Origin: Hedera helix
Lineage: Eukaryota; Streptophyta; Magnoliopsida; Apiales; Araliaceae
Assembly (NCBI GenBank): GCA_947179155.2
Contig: OX359266.1
Location: 1,608,237 to 1,672,236, forward strand
Reading direction: 5' to 3'
DNA: 64,000 nucleotides
This document shows, piece by piece, positions 1 to 11,137 of the stretch. The first letter of the stretch is position 1. Every line of letters begins with the position of its first letter. Position numbers and translations under genes: made by a program. The notes beneath the pieces were generated by a model that worked only from the letters and a program-made list of their open reading frames with translations, did no database searches and was not told the DNA's origin.

Positions 1-396
1 GGTTAAGTTCGTCTTTTCAACCTGTCTCGAGTATTTATTCGGAATTTTATTTTTGTTGAACTTTTTTGTGTGTTTTTTTTTTATAAAAAAATAAAAAAAA
101 TCAAACCTCACTTAATTAAACAAAACAAAGTCTAACAAACATTCATAGTAGTAATACATACAGACATCTGGGGGTAAACTTCCCCAAGACATCATTGTTC
201 ACAAAAGGCATTACAAAAGAAGGCCGTGGGTGCATTATAAAGGTGAAAAAAAGCAGCAGCAGCCTCTTTGGATGGAGCATGTTTAGCTAGGCTGTCCATA
301 ACCATTTTTATTAGCTTGCTTGCTTCTCTAGCTATAAATTGATCGATCGGATTCTCCTGAGGCTGTTGAATTTCTGCAATTATATATAATTGTTAA

Positions 397-398
397 GC

Positions 399-436
<38 letters not shown>
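397..436. repeat. (AT)n microsatellite
   Basis: Uninterrupted AT dinucleotide run about 35-40 bp long. A second and longer AT tract lies at about 1074-1120. Confidence 0.9.
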
Positions 437-440
<4 letters not shown>

Positions 441-549
441 CAACGTGACTGTTATCATCAACTTGGCCCCAAAGAAAACATCTAATCTATTAGAACAGGT
501 TGAAAGAGGAATAGAGAGAGATTAGTTGAAGAGTATTATTACACACTAT

Positions 550-580
550 AGAGGGAGGGAGGGAGGGAGGGAAGGGAGGA
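550..580. repeat. (GGGA)n microsatellite
   Basis: Several consecutive GGGA units followed by an imperfect continuation. One strand is strongly purine-rich. It lies next to the LINE scrap. Confidence 0.8.
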
Positions 581-624
581 CAGATTTCACCAAAATCAAC
601 GTTCCTGCTGTTGGGATAAATTAA

Positions 625-700
625 ATTAGCTGCTTTCCAAGAGGTAAGCTTTTTGTTAAAGTTATCAATCAGAAAATCAAAATTAGATTTCACTGGCCTA
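625..700 (-). mobile_element. Short LINE reverse-transcriptase scrap
   Basis: The minus-strand translation contains the stretch NFDFLIDNFNKKLTSWKA. It resembles the segment just after the catalytic core of plant non-LTR (LINE) reverse transcriptases, where a ...KL..WK... pattern is typical. Only about 25 residues are recognisable and no catalytic motif is present, so this is a fossil fragment. The family call rests on pattern memory and is tentative. Confidence 0.4.
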
Positions 701-1072
701 GAATGCATGTAAAAGAGACAAAACTAGGCTTCCCAATCCAATCAATCTTCGAGGAAGGTCCTGATCCAGCTTCTCCTCCTCCATCAAAATCAAATTTTCC
801 AATCTTCTATAGCCAAAAAGTCCATACCCGTCGTCCCATCAGTCGGCGTTTTTCTTTAAAGGTTACTACTTGTTTACAACTTTCATCCGGCGGTTGGGGC
901 GGAGGTCTGTATGAAATTTGAGTCGGTGGTGATTGAGAGAAGATGATGGATGATTCTAATTGCTTTTCAATTTTATGATATTTGATTTTTCAGGGATTTC
1001 AAAAATTAAAATTAAATTAAAAAATTGATATTTTCCAACTTATTTTGATATTTTAATTTGCGAAAATATCAA

Positions 1073-1073
<1 letters not shown>

Positions 1074-1120
<47 letters not shown>
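1074..1120. repeat. (AT)n microsatellite
   Basis: Continuous alternating AT tract of more than 40 bp. Confidence 0.9.
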
Positions 1121-1124
<4 letters not shown>

Positions 1125-2218
1125 GCACAACATCTAAGGGGGTGTATTCAATTAAGATTTTTTAAAAATTTTAAAGATTTTTTTTAAGTGATAGACTTTT
1201 GTAGAGATTGTGGATTTTAATGACTTTTAAAGGCTTTTTTAAAATGTCTTTTAAAGACTCCATGAAATAAGTGACAAACTTTTATAAACTTTTTATCAAG
1301 ATTTTTGTATACTTTTAATATATCTTGCAGCTTATATTAATTGTTAATTAGCTCATGTGTACAACATCTCTTGCTTTTTTTTCAAGAACTAAAGGAAATC
1401 TTATTATTTCATTGAATTTTTGTGGCATGAGATTTTTTATGTTGAAAGTCTTCATATTATTCTACTCATTTTATGATAAATTTAGATACTCGGATACCAA
1501 TAAAACTTTAAAAGCTACAGAACCAAAAACACCAAAATTAAGCTCACTTTTTGTTAGAGTATATATACTTTATGTATATGTGCACGTTTTTCAGTAGAAA
1601 AACAAAACTTTGTTTTCACAAAATAATATCACAATAAAAATCTATATAATCAAAAGTCGTAAAATTTTATACATGTGAGTAAATTGCCAACAAGTTATAA
1701 AAAATTTACCACACTTGAATTTAGTTAGGTGGGTACCAAAATCACCCATATATGTAATCTCCAAAATAAACTCATAATAATTCAAATATTTGTTATTGTA
1801 GAGCTTATATTATACACACAAGGTATAAAGTATGTGCACAATTTGTTGGATGCCTCGACTTTGGTAGAATGTGTGAATAAAAACGGGGTAAGATTAACAC
1901 GTCTAACTGTCCAAATGTAGAGCCCGATTTGGTTTCTATAATATATCTGTGTAGAACAAGGCATTCAAAGTGATTCTTTCCACAGTGATGTTGTTTCCAG
2001 TACATGTATGGGTTATAGTTGATAGCGTATCGAGAATAATAAATAACACAATGGAAAGGACTGGAAAAATCTTGGACTCGCATTGAAGAAAGGAAAAAAG
2101 TTATTATGTCCATTTATTGGAACAGATCTAATGGAGCCATTTTTATGCATATCCTTAAAGGTGGACAAAGTTCAAGTTAATTTTTCTTATTAATGATCTA
2201 TACGAAAAATTAAAATAT

Positions 2219-2565
2219 GGCTATGTTTGTTTGTAAAAAGTATACTTGGGATTGAATTATTTGTATTAATTTAAAGTTATTTCCGACTTTTTTATCCTAT
2301 GATGATAGATTATTAGTCCCTTAAATAATGCTTGGATTATTTTTTTATCATTCTCAAGGCTATTTATGAGGGATTATATAATCTCATGATGAATTTGGAA
2401 TTATATAATTTCTCATAAATAGCCTTGAGAATGATAAAAAAAAATAATTCAAGGACTATTTAAGGGACTATTAATCTCTCATGATGCAATAAAAAAGTCG
2501 AAAATAGTTTTAAATTAATATAAATAGTTCAATCCCAAGTATGTATTTTATAAACAAATATAGTC
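2219..2565. mobile_element. Foldback MITE of about 347 bp
   Basis: The left end (GGCTATGTTTGTTTGTA...) is matched in reverse complement by the right end (...TATAAACAAATATAGTC). The inner parts also pair: the TTATCATTCTCAAGGC block and the CTTGGGATTGAATTATTT block each occur again inverted on the other side. The whole segment would fold into a long hairpin with a small central loop near 2385. It has no coding capacity, which fits a miniature inverted-repeat element. I could not find an unambiguous target-site duplication, so I leave the superfamily open. Confidence 0.7.
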
Positions 2566-3611
2566 TGAGTGTCTTACATGGTGGGTGGATAATTGTTTCT
2601 TATCACCGTCTAAGCTACAAATTGCATGTGATTTCCTATGTTGTTGTTGGTCTGTGTTAGATTGAAAAAATTTAGATGTCATTTTGACAATTGCAATCTT
2701 GTCATGGAATAAAAATGTGTGGTGTTTCATTCTTTTTTTTTTTCTTCCCCTGATTGTGAAGATATATGTAATCTGCATTCTAGCATTTTAGTGTAAATGT
2801 AATCTTTTCTTATCTGCGGAAGCAATGTTGTGCCTTCGCTTCTTCACCTTTCAGAAAGACAAAACCTTATAGTCAATCAGTCAAAAAGACCGAGAAAAAA
2901 ACTCTGATGATACATGCATATGAGTGAGATTCTCAAGACGAGATTGTGACTAATTTGATAATAGTGCAGATTAGGAGTGGAGTTTTTTATATATGTGAAA
3001 TGTTGGAACGTTTCTTCTTTTCACTTCTCACGTCTGCTCATTTTCTCTCTTTTTCAAATATTTTGAAGTCTTTGAAAAATCTTTGGATATGAGATCAGAC
3101 TTTAGATATGAGTATCTCTTGTTCTAAAGTCTGTTAAACTCTACCATTTAATAAAAATCTGAAAATCTATAACTTTTTAAATATCAAAATACTTTTATAA
3201 ACTTTATAAAAATCCTAATTTAATACCATTTAACTTTTAAAGACTATTATAAAAATTGTAATTGAATACTACTAAATTTTTATAAATTCTTTAAATATTT
3301 TAATTAAATACAACCAAACTTTTAAAAAAAATTAAAAAATTATAAATATTTATAAATTATAATCGAATATAACTCCTAAATTAAATAGTATGCGAAAATA
3401 TCAACTCCAAACAATTATTCACGGAGCATTAGTCGAGATTTTTAACGCGGATGACGGGCGGGATCGTGTCCAATTTACTCGAATTAAATGATTCCAACAA
3501 TATTTTCCCAATCTAACCAAACATTACATATAGTCACGTCAAGTCAAGTTTGGGGGTTCAAAGTCAACACATCCAATTGAAAAAGTAAATTACATAAAGA
3601 GTAGTTCTACA

Positions 3612-3980
3612 TGGACATGGAAATTGGACATGAAAATTGGACATTTTCATGTTCCCTTAGTTTTTTTTTTTTTTTTTTTTTTGGTATATATCCAAACATA
3701 TTTATACTATGGATTTAAAAAAAAAAAAAATTAAAAATCCAAAAAAATTAGGTATAATTTGGATATATATCAAAAAAATGGTTGTATGGGACCCATACAA
3801 TCATTTTTTTGATATATATCCAAATTATACCTAATTTTTTTGGATTTTTAATTTTTTTTTTTTTAAATCCATAGTATAAATATGTTTAGATATATACTAA
3901 AAAAAAAAAAAAAAAAAACTAAGGAAACATGGAAAAAATGGGGACCGGTCCAATTTTCCTGTCCAATTGGCCGGTCCGCC
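3612..3980. mobile_element. Near-perfect foldback (hairpin) element
   Basis: This is a long inverted repeat centred at about 3791. The left and right arms (3640-3790 and 3792-3942) are almost exact reverse complements. They include ATTAGGTATAATTTGGATAT and its complement, paired ACTATGGATTTAAA blocks, and poly(T) opposite poly(A). The pairing continues outward less perfectly into GGACAT.GAAAATTGGAC-type ends. No protein is encoded. It is probably a foldback or MITE element, and any transcript crossing it would form a hairpin of about 300 nt. Confidence 0.75.
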
Positions 3981-4778
3981 CAGACTTATTGTTACATAAA
4001 CAATGCTCACTTGATACTAGTTACTTCTGCATTCTCCAATTAGATAACGAATAGAATATTTACTTACATAGGTTTATATGTGTAATTATTGTAATAATAT
4101 AATATAAAATTTGAAGATAAAATTAAAAAAATTAAGAAGAACCAACTTATAAGGGAAGAACATATGTGACATAACCTATCAAAACAATAAACTCACCAAC
4201 ATATTCATTATTATTCTACATTTTGTTACTTCATCCGTTTTAGAAAATTGTTTTATTTAATTATTATTTTTTTCTCAAAAAGTACACTATTTATTTTTAT
4301 TTTAATATAAAATGATTTTTTTATAATTATAATCATGTCATCAGTACTCTCAATAAATGAAAGAGTAAACATGAAGTATAAAGTTTTTTTTTATAATTTT
4401 ATAAACACGACTCTTTTAGACAACTAAAGTATAATTTTAGTCATTATGTTATATCATTGGAGATAAAATTTTAAAATAAATTTTTTTTAGATAATATTTT
4501 TTTCTAATTATTTATCTATTTATACTAATATATAATAAGACAAATACCAAATTATTTTCATTGGTCCTAAGTCAACTCAGCAATTGATTTTTATGTCTTC
4601 TAGGTTATGAATTTTGTTATTTTCAAAAGTCAAATTTTTCACAACATTTTAATATGTATTTGTTATTAAAGATATAATGTATCATTTGTCACTAATAATT
4701 GAATATATATATATATATATATCAACTCACCAAATTTGGATCGCTGAATTGACTCGAGATCAACTAAAATATTATATA

Positions 4779-5064
4779 CTCCATCCGTCCTAAGATAAAA
4801 GTCTTTATTATTATTTTGAGTATTACCAAGTTAAATGTCTATTTACTTTAAATAATTTATTTTTTATAATAATTTATCTATAATATCCTTAGTATTAATT
4901 GTTATATTTCTATTATTTATGTATATTTATGTAGTATCACTAATTATTTGTAAAAAGTTATACAATTAAATAAGAATTTAAATATAAATAATTTTGTCAT
5001 TTTATTCTCTTTTTTAATATACACAAAAAATTAATCAAAATTTTTATCTTTAACACGAAAGAAG
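4779..5064. mobile_element. Stowaway-like MITE, copy A
   Basis: It begins CTCCATCCGTCCTAAG next to a TA dinucleotide and ends ...CACGAAAGAAG followed by TA. This matches the CTCCCTCCGT-type ends and TA target duplication of Tc1/mariner-derived Stowaway MITEs. Its interior aligns along its full length with the copy at 8434-8718. It is 286 bp long and non-coding. Confidence 0.75.
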
Positions 5065-6099
5065 TATAAAATTTACTTGATAAATTATTTTTAAGTTTAC
5101 TCGTGTGTTTGCAAAATTTACTCCCTTTATTTCACACACAAAAAAAGTCTCATATCTCATTTGCTATTCTTTTGTGAAACAAAAACCATACTATTTCAAT
5201 TGATTATAATACACGATTTTATTATAATGTCATTATTATAGATAAACGTTCACTAATTTTAGGAATAAATAACAAAATAAATATATTCTCAGTATTTATA
5301 AAAAAAATAAAAATTAGACTTTCTATATGAAGCACATGGAGTATTAAAATTATAAAAATTGTAGCATGATTGTACTTAATTTAACTTGAAATATGAGATA
5401 TGAAATTTATTTTATTTTTTTGGATATGAAATTTTGTAAATTTCATAGTATAATATATCATTATTCCCTTTAAATGTTAGAATCCTCTTATTTATTCCCA
5501 CTACCATATTCCAATCAGACTGGCCTGCAACGCAAAGAAACTTCGAAAGTTTCCGTGACAGATGGTCTTTCGCGAGTCTTCTTCTTCAGAAAGAACGAAC
5601 TCCTCCCAACCAACTCCGACCCTTGTTACCTGCAGTTCACAGGTCCACTCCTTTTTTTCGCCAGTATTTTGAAATTATTTCCTTTTGATTTGATTGTTAA
5701 TTGGGTTATTTGATCTGATCATATATGTTATCTGTTATAATATTTGTGTTGTGCTTTTTACTCATATTAGCGTTATATGAATTTGTTTTTTGATCGGTGA
5801 TGAATAATTTTAATTTCAAGAATTCATGGATGTGTATATAATAACTATGATTTTAATTGGCCTATTCATGTGGGTTCTGCTATAGTTTCAATTTTTTTTT
5901 TCAAATTATTATAAAGAGAAATGATTAGTTGTTAAGCTCGTTGATTGTGTTCATCTGTTATGGTTTCAGTATTGATTTAACTTGCGATAATCTAAAGGGG
6001 GTTTTGCATTCTTTTTTACAGTGGGAGAGTAGTTTAAATAATTGAAGGAGCTTAAGGATTCTTTTGTAGGAGGTGTATTCAAAGCTAGGGTTTTGAAAA

Positions 6100-9000
6100 A
6101 TGAGTGACAACTTGATGGAAAAAGTCAATGCTCTCGGCGAGAGGTTGAAGATTGGCGGGTCTGAGGTCGGTCAAAAGATTAGTGCAGGGATGAGCTCTGT
6201 TAGTTTCAAGATGAAGGAGTTTTTCCAAGGCCCAAATCAGGCTGATAAGCTTGTAGAGGAAGCAACTGCTGAAACTTTAGATGAGCCTGATTGGACCACA
6301 AATCTTGATCTATGTGACATGATGAATAATGAAAGGGTCAGTAGCATTGAACTGATTCGCGGTATAAAGAAAAGAATCATGTTGAAGATCCCTAGGGTTC
6401 AGTACTTGTCTCTGGTGTTGCTTGAGACTGTTGCCAAAAATTGTGAGAAGGTATTTTCTGAAATTGCGGCAGAGAGAGTACTTGATGAGATGGTGAAGTT
6501 GATTGATGATCCTCATACTGTTGTTAATAATCGAAACAAGGCTCTGATTCTGATTGAAGCATGGGGAGAATCTTCTGATGAGCTCCGCTATTTGCCTGTT
6601 TATGAAGAGACGTACAAGGTATATTACGGTATTAAATAATGGTTGGACAACTCAAATGCGTACTTAATGTATTTCCTGTAATCTTTATTTTGCTTGGTTA
6701 TATTTTTAACACGTTTCTATTTGTGAATTCATTTCTATATTCTGTAGAGCTTGAGATTGAGAGGTACTCGTTTTCCGGATCGTGATTCTGAGAGTTTGGC
6801 TCCTATATTTACTCCTCCTCGTTCGATCCCTGTTTCAGAACCAAATGCTAGCCTGGCACAACAAGTTCGTCCTGTGCAACGATTTTCAGCTGAACAGACA
6901 AAGGAAGCATTTGACGTGGCAAGAAACAGCATTGAACTTCTTTCCATCGTTTTATCCTCTTCACCGCAGCAAGATGCTTTGCAGGTATCATTATTACTAG
7001 TTTATGTGGCACACACTTATACGTGTGGAGTGGTCCTAAAAGATGGGAAATAAAATAATGGGAGAGAAAAAGGTGAAAAAGTGAGTAAGAGATCAATATA
7101 TAGACCATTCAACTTTTTATATTTTAATAAATTTAAAGGGTAAAATAGGAAACTTTTTGTGTTTACACAACAACAAAAAAAAAACCAAAAAAAAACTACC
7201 TCAATTTCATCCCGCTTTATTAATAGAGATATTTGACTTGGTCAAGCTACAATTAATTATGCATGACTGACTTTTCCATACTTGTCTTTTGGAAAACTAT
7301 TATTTTAGAAACTTCAATCGACTCCATTTTAGTCTCCGTATCCGTATCAGTTGTATGTGATTAATGATTTGGAAAATTAATTGCATTTACAATGTAGGGG
7401 TCCTTCTCCCCAATCTAGTTGATTGAAAAGTTATACTTATTTTGTATCATGTTACAGAATACAAACTTAGATTTAGTCTTGTATTGCTTTTATTTTTTAG
7501 TTAAATTTTTAGACATCTTAATTTAAGAAGTACATTGTCAAAATTCTCCTTTTAGGCTCTTCTTGTTGCCTATTCACATGATAGAAATGCAAGAGTTTAA
7601 AAACTTGTGCAACTGGAATTTGATATTAAAGTAATAGATTCCATTGATCAAGTGTCCTAGACTTGAGCGTTACATCATATTCCGATATATCTTTTAGACT
7701 AAGTAGGTTGATCTTGTCACTATGTTATTTTCTTTTATGCATTATTTTGAGGATGACTGCTTATGCCTCGCTATTTGTAAAGTAAAATACTCAATTAACA
7801 AATATTGGTTGGATTATATTTTATCATAAGAAATAAGTCAATAACTTTAATGTTGTTATGATACTGTCAAGGCAGAGCACCTTGTGTAATTGTATTTCTG
7901 TTACAATTCTGTCTCCTCTCTTGAAATAAACTGCGATTGAACTCTAACGTTGTGGCAAAAGCTGTCTGCCCAACTATTTTACTTCTGCGTTCAGAGGGAC
8001 CAACTCACGCCAATGCATAAATTAATTTCAAATAATCCACTAGCACGATAGTTTTGTGGTTCTTTCTACCTATGACAATGTGCCCTATTGGGAGATATGT
8101 CTTGACTCTCGATAGTTCTAGTGTAATTGTGGGGGAAATACCTGCGTTTACAAACCACAGTAACTATTTTTTCGCTGATGTATTAAATCATAAGTTATCC
8201 TATGCATTGGCTACAATTGGATGATAAAGAGATATGCAAGATGATAATTGCAAATAATTCAAGTAAGTTGATCCTAGTAATCTGAATTTAGTTCACTACT
8301 TGGAGCTTTGTTGTGTTTTAAATGAGCTTGATATGTTTTTGAGATGGAGCGTCATATGTGTAAGCTTGTGTCCGAGCAAGGAAAGTATGTCTATTGTTTT
8401 TGTTAGGGCACGTGGATTTTATATTGGATTATACTCTCTCAGTTCTAGGATAAAAGTCCTTATTACTATTTTAAGTAGTCCCAAGTTAAATGTCTACTTA
8501 CTTTAAATAATCTATTTTTTACAATAATTTGCATATAATATCATTAATATTAATTGTCATATTTCTATTATTTATGCACATTTATAGAGCATCACTACTC
8601 ATATGCAAAAAACTATGCAATTAAATGAGAATTTAAATATGGATAATTTTGTCATTTTATTATCTTTTTTAATATGCACAAAAAGTCAACCAGGACTTTT
8701 ATCTTGGGACGGAGGGAGTATTATATAGTTCCCTTGGTGTTTTAAGTATTTCAGATGGAGCCTTACTATTTTTCTCTTGTATGATGCACATTTGGATGGG
8801 TTTCATCAATTGTTGCCGGCTTCTGTCCCTATTTTGCGTGTAATGTAATCGACTCATCAACAAAATTAGTCTTGGCCTAGAGTAAGTACCTTAACTCTGC
8901 CACTTCCTCGTCCTACAAGTTATAGTACAGTCAGCTCACATTGACCTTTGGTGTTCATTCCCTATCCCAATCGTTGCTGCCTTCCAACCTAACATTCATA

Positions 9001-10102
9001 ATTTAACTTTGTCTCTCTTTGCTCTTTCAAGTTACAACATGAGTAAAATTAGCTTCTCAGGGTATGAAGTTTTAGACTATTCCATTCCAATCTCAAGAAG
9101 CAGAATTTCTTCACCCCCCCCCCCCCCCCCCCCCCAGCAGCCCGGCCCCCATACACTTTAGCCAAGTAACACAAATTTTGCACTTTTACTTGATTTCAAT
9201 ACGATTGCTAGATCCTTTCTCATTGCACGATGCAGATTTGGTAATCATAGATAAACAAATTGAATTTTAGACGTAATTCTCAAGAATATTTTCTAGATAC
9301 ATTCTCGTGTCCTAATTAAAACAAGTGTTCCTGTGAGGTTTTGAAGACCTAGTGATATCTTCCCATCAGATTTTTGGGAGATGTTTGTCTTGTGTTTAGG
9401 TTTGATACATCTTTCACTACTTTCAGTAGGATTGATGTAGATCATTTAGATTATAGCACATAACTTAGACATTATTCATTTCATACAGTTAACACAGGCA
9501 CAAGCAAAAACACAGATGAAAAGGGAGAAAAAAAAGTTGATTCGGTCTGCCTAGGTTGAGGTTTTTCTATATTAATTAGTGGAAGGATATTTTATCCCTT
9601 AATAATCTGTCTGGGAATTGTTTCTTGCTTGTTCTCTCACTTCGTAGGGTTCCATACTATTGTTAAATTGTCTTGTCAGGATGACTTAGCAACCACTCTA
9701 GAACAACAGTGCCGTCAGTCCCAATATACTGTCATGAGAATCATCGAGACAGCTGGGGATGATGAGGCCCTGCTGTTTGAAGCTTTGAGAGTAAACGATG
9801 AAATCCAGATAGTCCTATCCAAGTATGAAGACCTGAAGGTACCTAAAGTGGTTCCAACAGCTCCTGAACCTGCTATGATACCTGTTGCTGTTGAGCATGT
9901 TGAATCGCTGCGTGGGGGAAAAGAAGATGCTCTGATTAGAAAGCCAGCGAGTTCTCGAGGTGGATCCCACGGAGGGAGCAATGATGACATGATGGATGAT
10001 CTGGATGAGATGATCTTTGGCAAGAAATCCGGTGGAACATCTGAACCGGGGCATGCTACCAAGAAGGAGCAATCATCAAAAAATGATCTCATAAGTTTTT
10101 AG
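6100..10102 (+). CDS. TOM1-like protein (VHS and GAT domains), ESCRT-0-type ubiquitin receptor
   Basis: Three coding exons (6100-6618, 6748-6984, 9680-10102), all GT..AG and phase 0, give a protein of 392 residues. Residues about 45-173 form a VHS domain (EEATAETLDEPDW, then LCDMMN and KNCEKVFSE). Residues about 219-302 form a GAT domain (FSAEQTKEAFDVARNSIELL, then QQCRQSQYTVMRIIETAGDD). The C-terminal tail is short, with an acidic DDMMDDLDEMIFG stretch and the ending NDLISF. Plant TOM1-like (TOL) proteins bind ubiquitinated plasma-membrane cargo and pass it to the ESCRT machinery for vacuolar degradation. The length fits the short TOL1/TOL2 group rather than the longer, Q-rich TOLs. The chosen ATG follows the UTR acceptor and gives the expected MSDNLMEKV start. 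Confidence 0.93.
8434..8718. mobile_element. Stowaway-like MITE, copy B, inside an intron
   Basis: It lies in TOM1-like intron 2. The right end is TTGGGACGGAGGGAG followed by TA, the classic complement of CTCCCTCCGTCCC. The left end (CTCTCTCAGTTCTAGG) is a decayed version preceded by TA. The interior matches copy A (4779-5064) in the same orientation. It is 285 bp long and non-coding. Confidence 0.8.
9114..9135. repeat. Poly(C) run of 22
   Basis: Twenty-two consecutive C bases in TOM1-like intron 2, followed by a GC-rich tail. This is unusual in AT-rich intronic DNA, and its length may vary or be mis-assembled. Confidence 0.85.
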
Positions 10103-10134
10103 GATTCCTTTGCATAGAGATTTCAAACAAGCCT

Positions 10135-10231
10135 TTGATGATTGTTGACTTCAGGCCATTTGGGTGGTGTTCCTGTAAAAGATTTGATGATGTTTACTTC
10201 AGGCCATTTAGGTGGTATTCCTGTAAAAGAT
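10135..10231 (+). repeat. Two-copy tandem duplication in the TOM1-like 3' UTR
   Basis: Copies at 10135-10183 and 10184-10231 share TTGATGATnGTTnACTTCAG followed by GCCATTTnGGTGGTnTTCC. They differ at a few positions. They start shortly after the stop codon at 10102. Confidence 0.85.
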
Positions 10232-10585
10232 GAATCCTAATAAGCTGGAAATGCAAACCCAACCATTGGATTTTTCCTTCTTTTTTTCAATATTTATTTT
10301 GTATTGGAATTATACGAACTCTGTTTCTATACAATTTGTGGAAGTAATTTGTGTTTGAACTTGACGATAATTGCTATATAAGATATATGAAGTTTACCAT
10401 TAACTTTTCGTTTAATAGTTCCATATTGTTGACAATCAGATATCCAACTTTCTCAAATTTGTATATTTCACTCGAAAATAGAAACTCACACTACAATGAG
10501 TTTTCGTTTGGTGGTTGTTGGATCCCATGTCTTCTTGTTGGGAATTTATTTTAACAATTGAAATTTGATTTTTTTATAAGATCTT

Positions 10586-10850
10586 ACTCACTAGTAAAAA
10601 AATTCGATAGAGAAAAAATAAATTACAACGTGATGGTCTAATTTGACCTGTTGTGATGGTCTAATTTGTTCAGCTGTTATTCTTATCGGCGATTGTGTAA
10701 ATTTTTTTGAAAATTTTAATATTTTTGTAGGATTTATTTATAGTGATAATTTTAAAATCACCACTATAAATATATAGTAATACTTTTCAAAATAACGACG
10801 ATTTTAAAATCATCGCTATAAATAAAAAATTATCCAATAACAAAATAGCT
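10586..10850. mobile_element. Possible CACTA-like end with subterminal repeats
   Basis: The segment starts with CACTAGTAAAAAAATTCG, which resembles CACTA transposon termini. It carries short repeated motifs: TGATGGTCTAATTTG twice, and GATTTTAAAATCATCGCTATA-type inverted repeats. No matching opposite end and no transposase were found. The call is tentative. Confidence 0.3.
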
Positions 10851-11137
10851 CTGCGGAAATAACAGTTCCCTTTTATTTTATATGAACGATGATGCGCATA
10901 TCAACCATTTACGATCATCTATATATGGAACATCTCCTTATTGTGCAACCAGTATAGTGAAGAAGTCTTGAACACACGACTGAGCTAGTTTTCATTTCCT
11001 TCTTTCCTGTGCTCCCATTAGTCCCATATGAACTCGATTCCCTTTCTCTCTCTAAATATAAGATTTGAAACTCTTCGGATTTGGATCCTCTGTTCAGAAC
11101 TGAAAGAAACACAAAAAACATCATACAGTGAATTTCA

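Larger units (their letters stand above)
1..5470. other. Gene-poor, AT-rich flank with mobile-element debris
   Basis: No open reading frame here looks like a conserved plant protein. What can be recognised is listed separately: a LINE scrap near 625-700, AT and GGGA microsatellites, two foldback elements (2219-2565 and about 3612-3980) and a Stowaway-like MITE (4779-5064). The rest is AT-rich sequence with no feature I can support. Confidence 0.6.
5474..10260 (+). other. TOM1-like transcription unit: 5' UTR exon and introns
   Basis: Upstream of the ATG a plausible 5' UTR intron runs from 5643 (after ...TTCACAG) to 6021 (CTTTTTTACAG), so a non-coding first exon probably lies at about 5500-5642. 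The coding introns are 6619-6747 and 6985-9679. The second one carries a Stowaway-like MITE and a poly(C) run. The 3' UTR contains a two-copy 49-bp duplication. The UTR limits are inferred from splice signals only. Confidence 0.55.

Noticed and set aside
700..960. Possible first exon of a minus-strand gene (GC-richer stretch)
   Set aside because: No start, splice or domain evidence; the only recognisable part is a LINE scrap.
1805..2113. 102-codon minus-strand frame
   Set aside because: No recognisable domain, AT-rich composition, and no supporting splice or promoter context.
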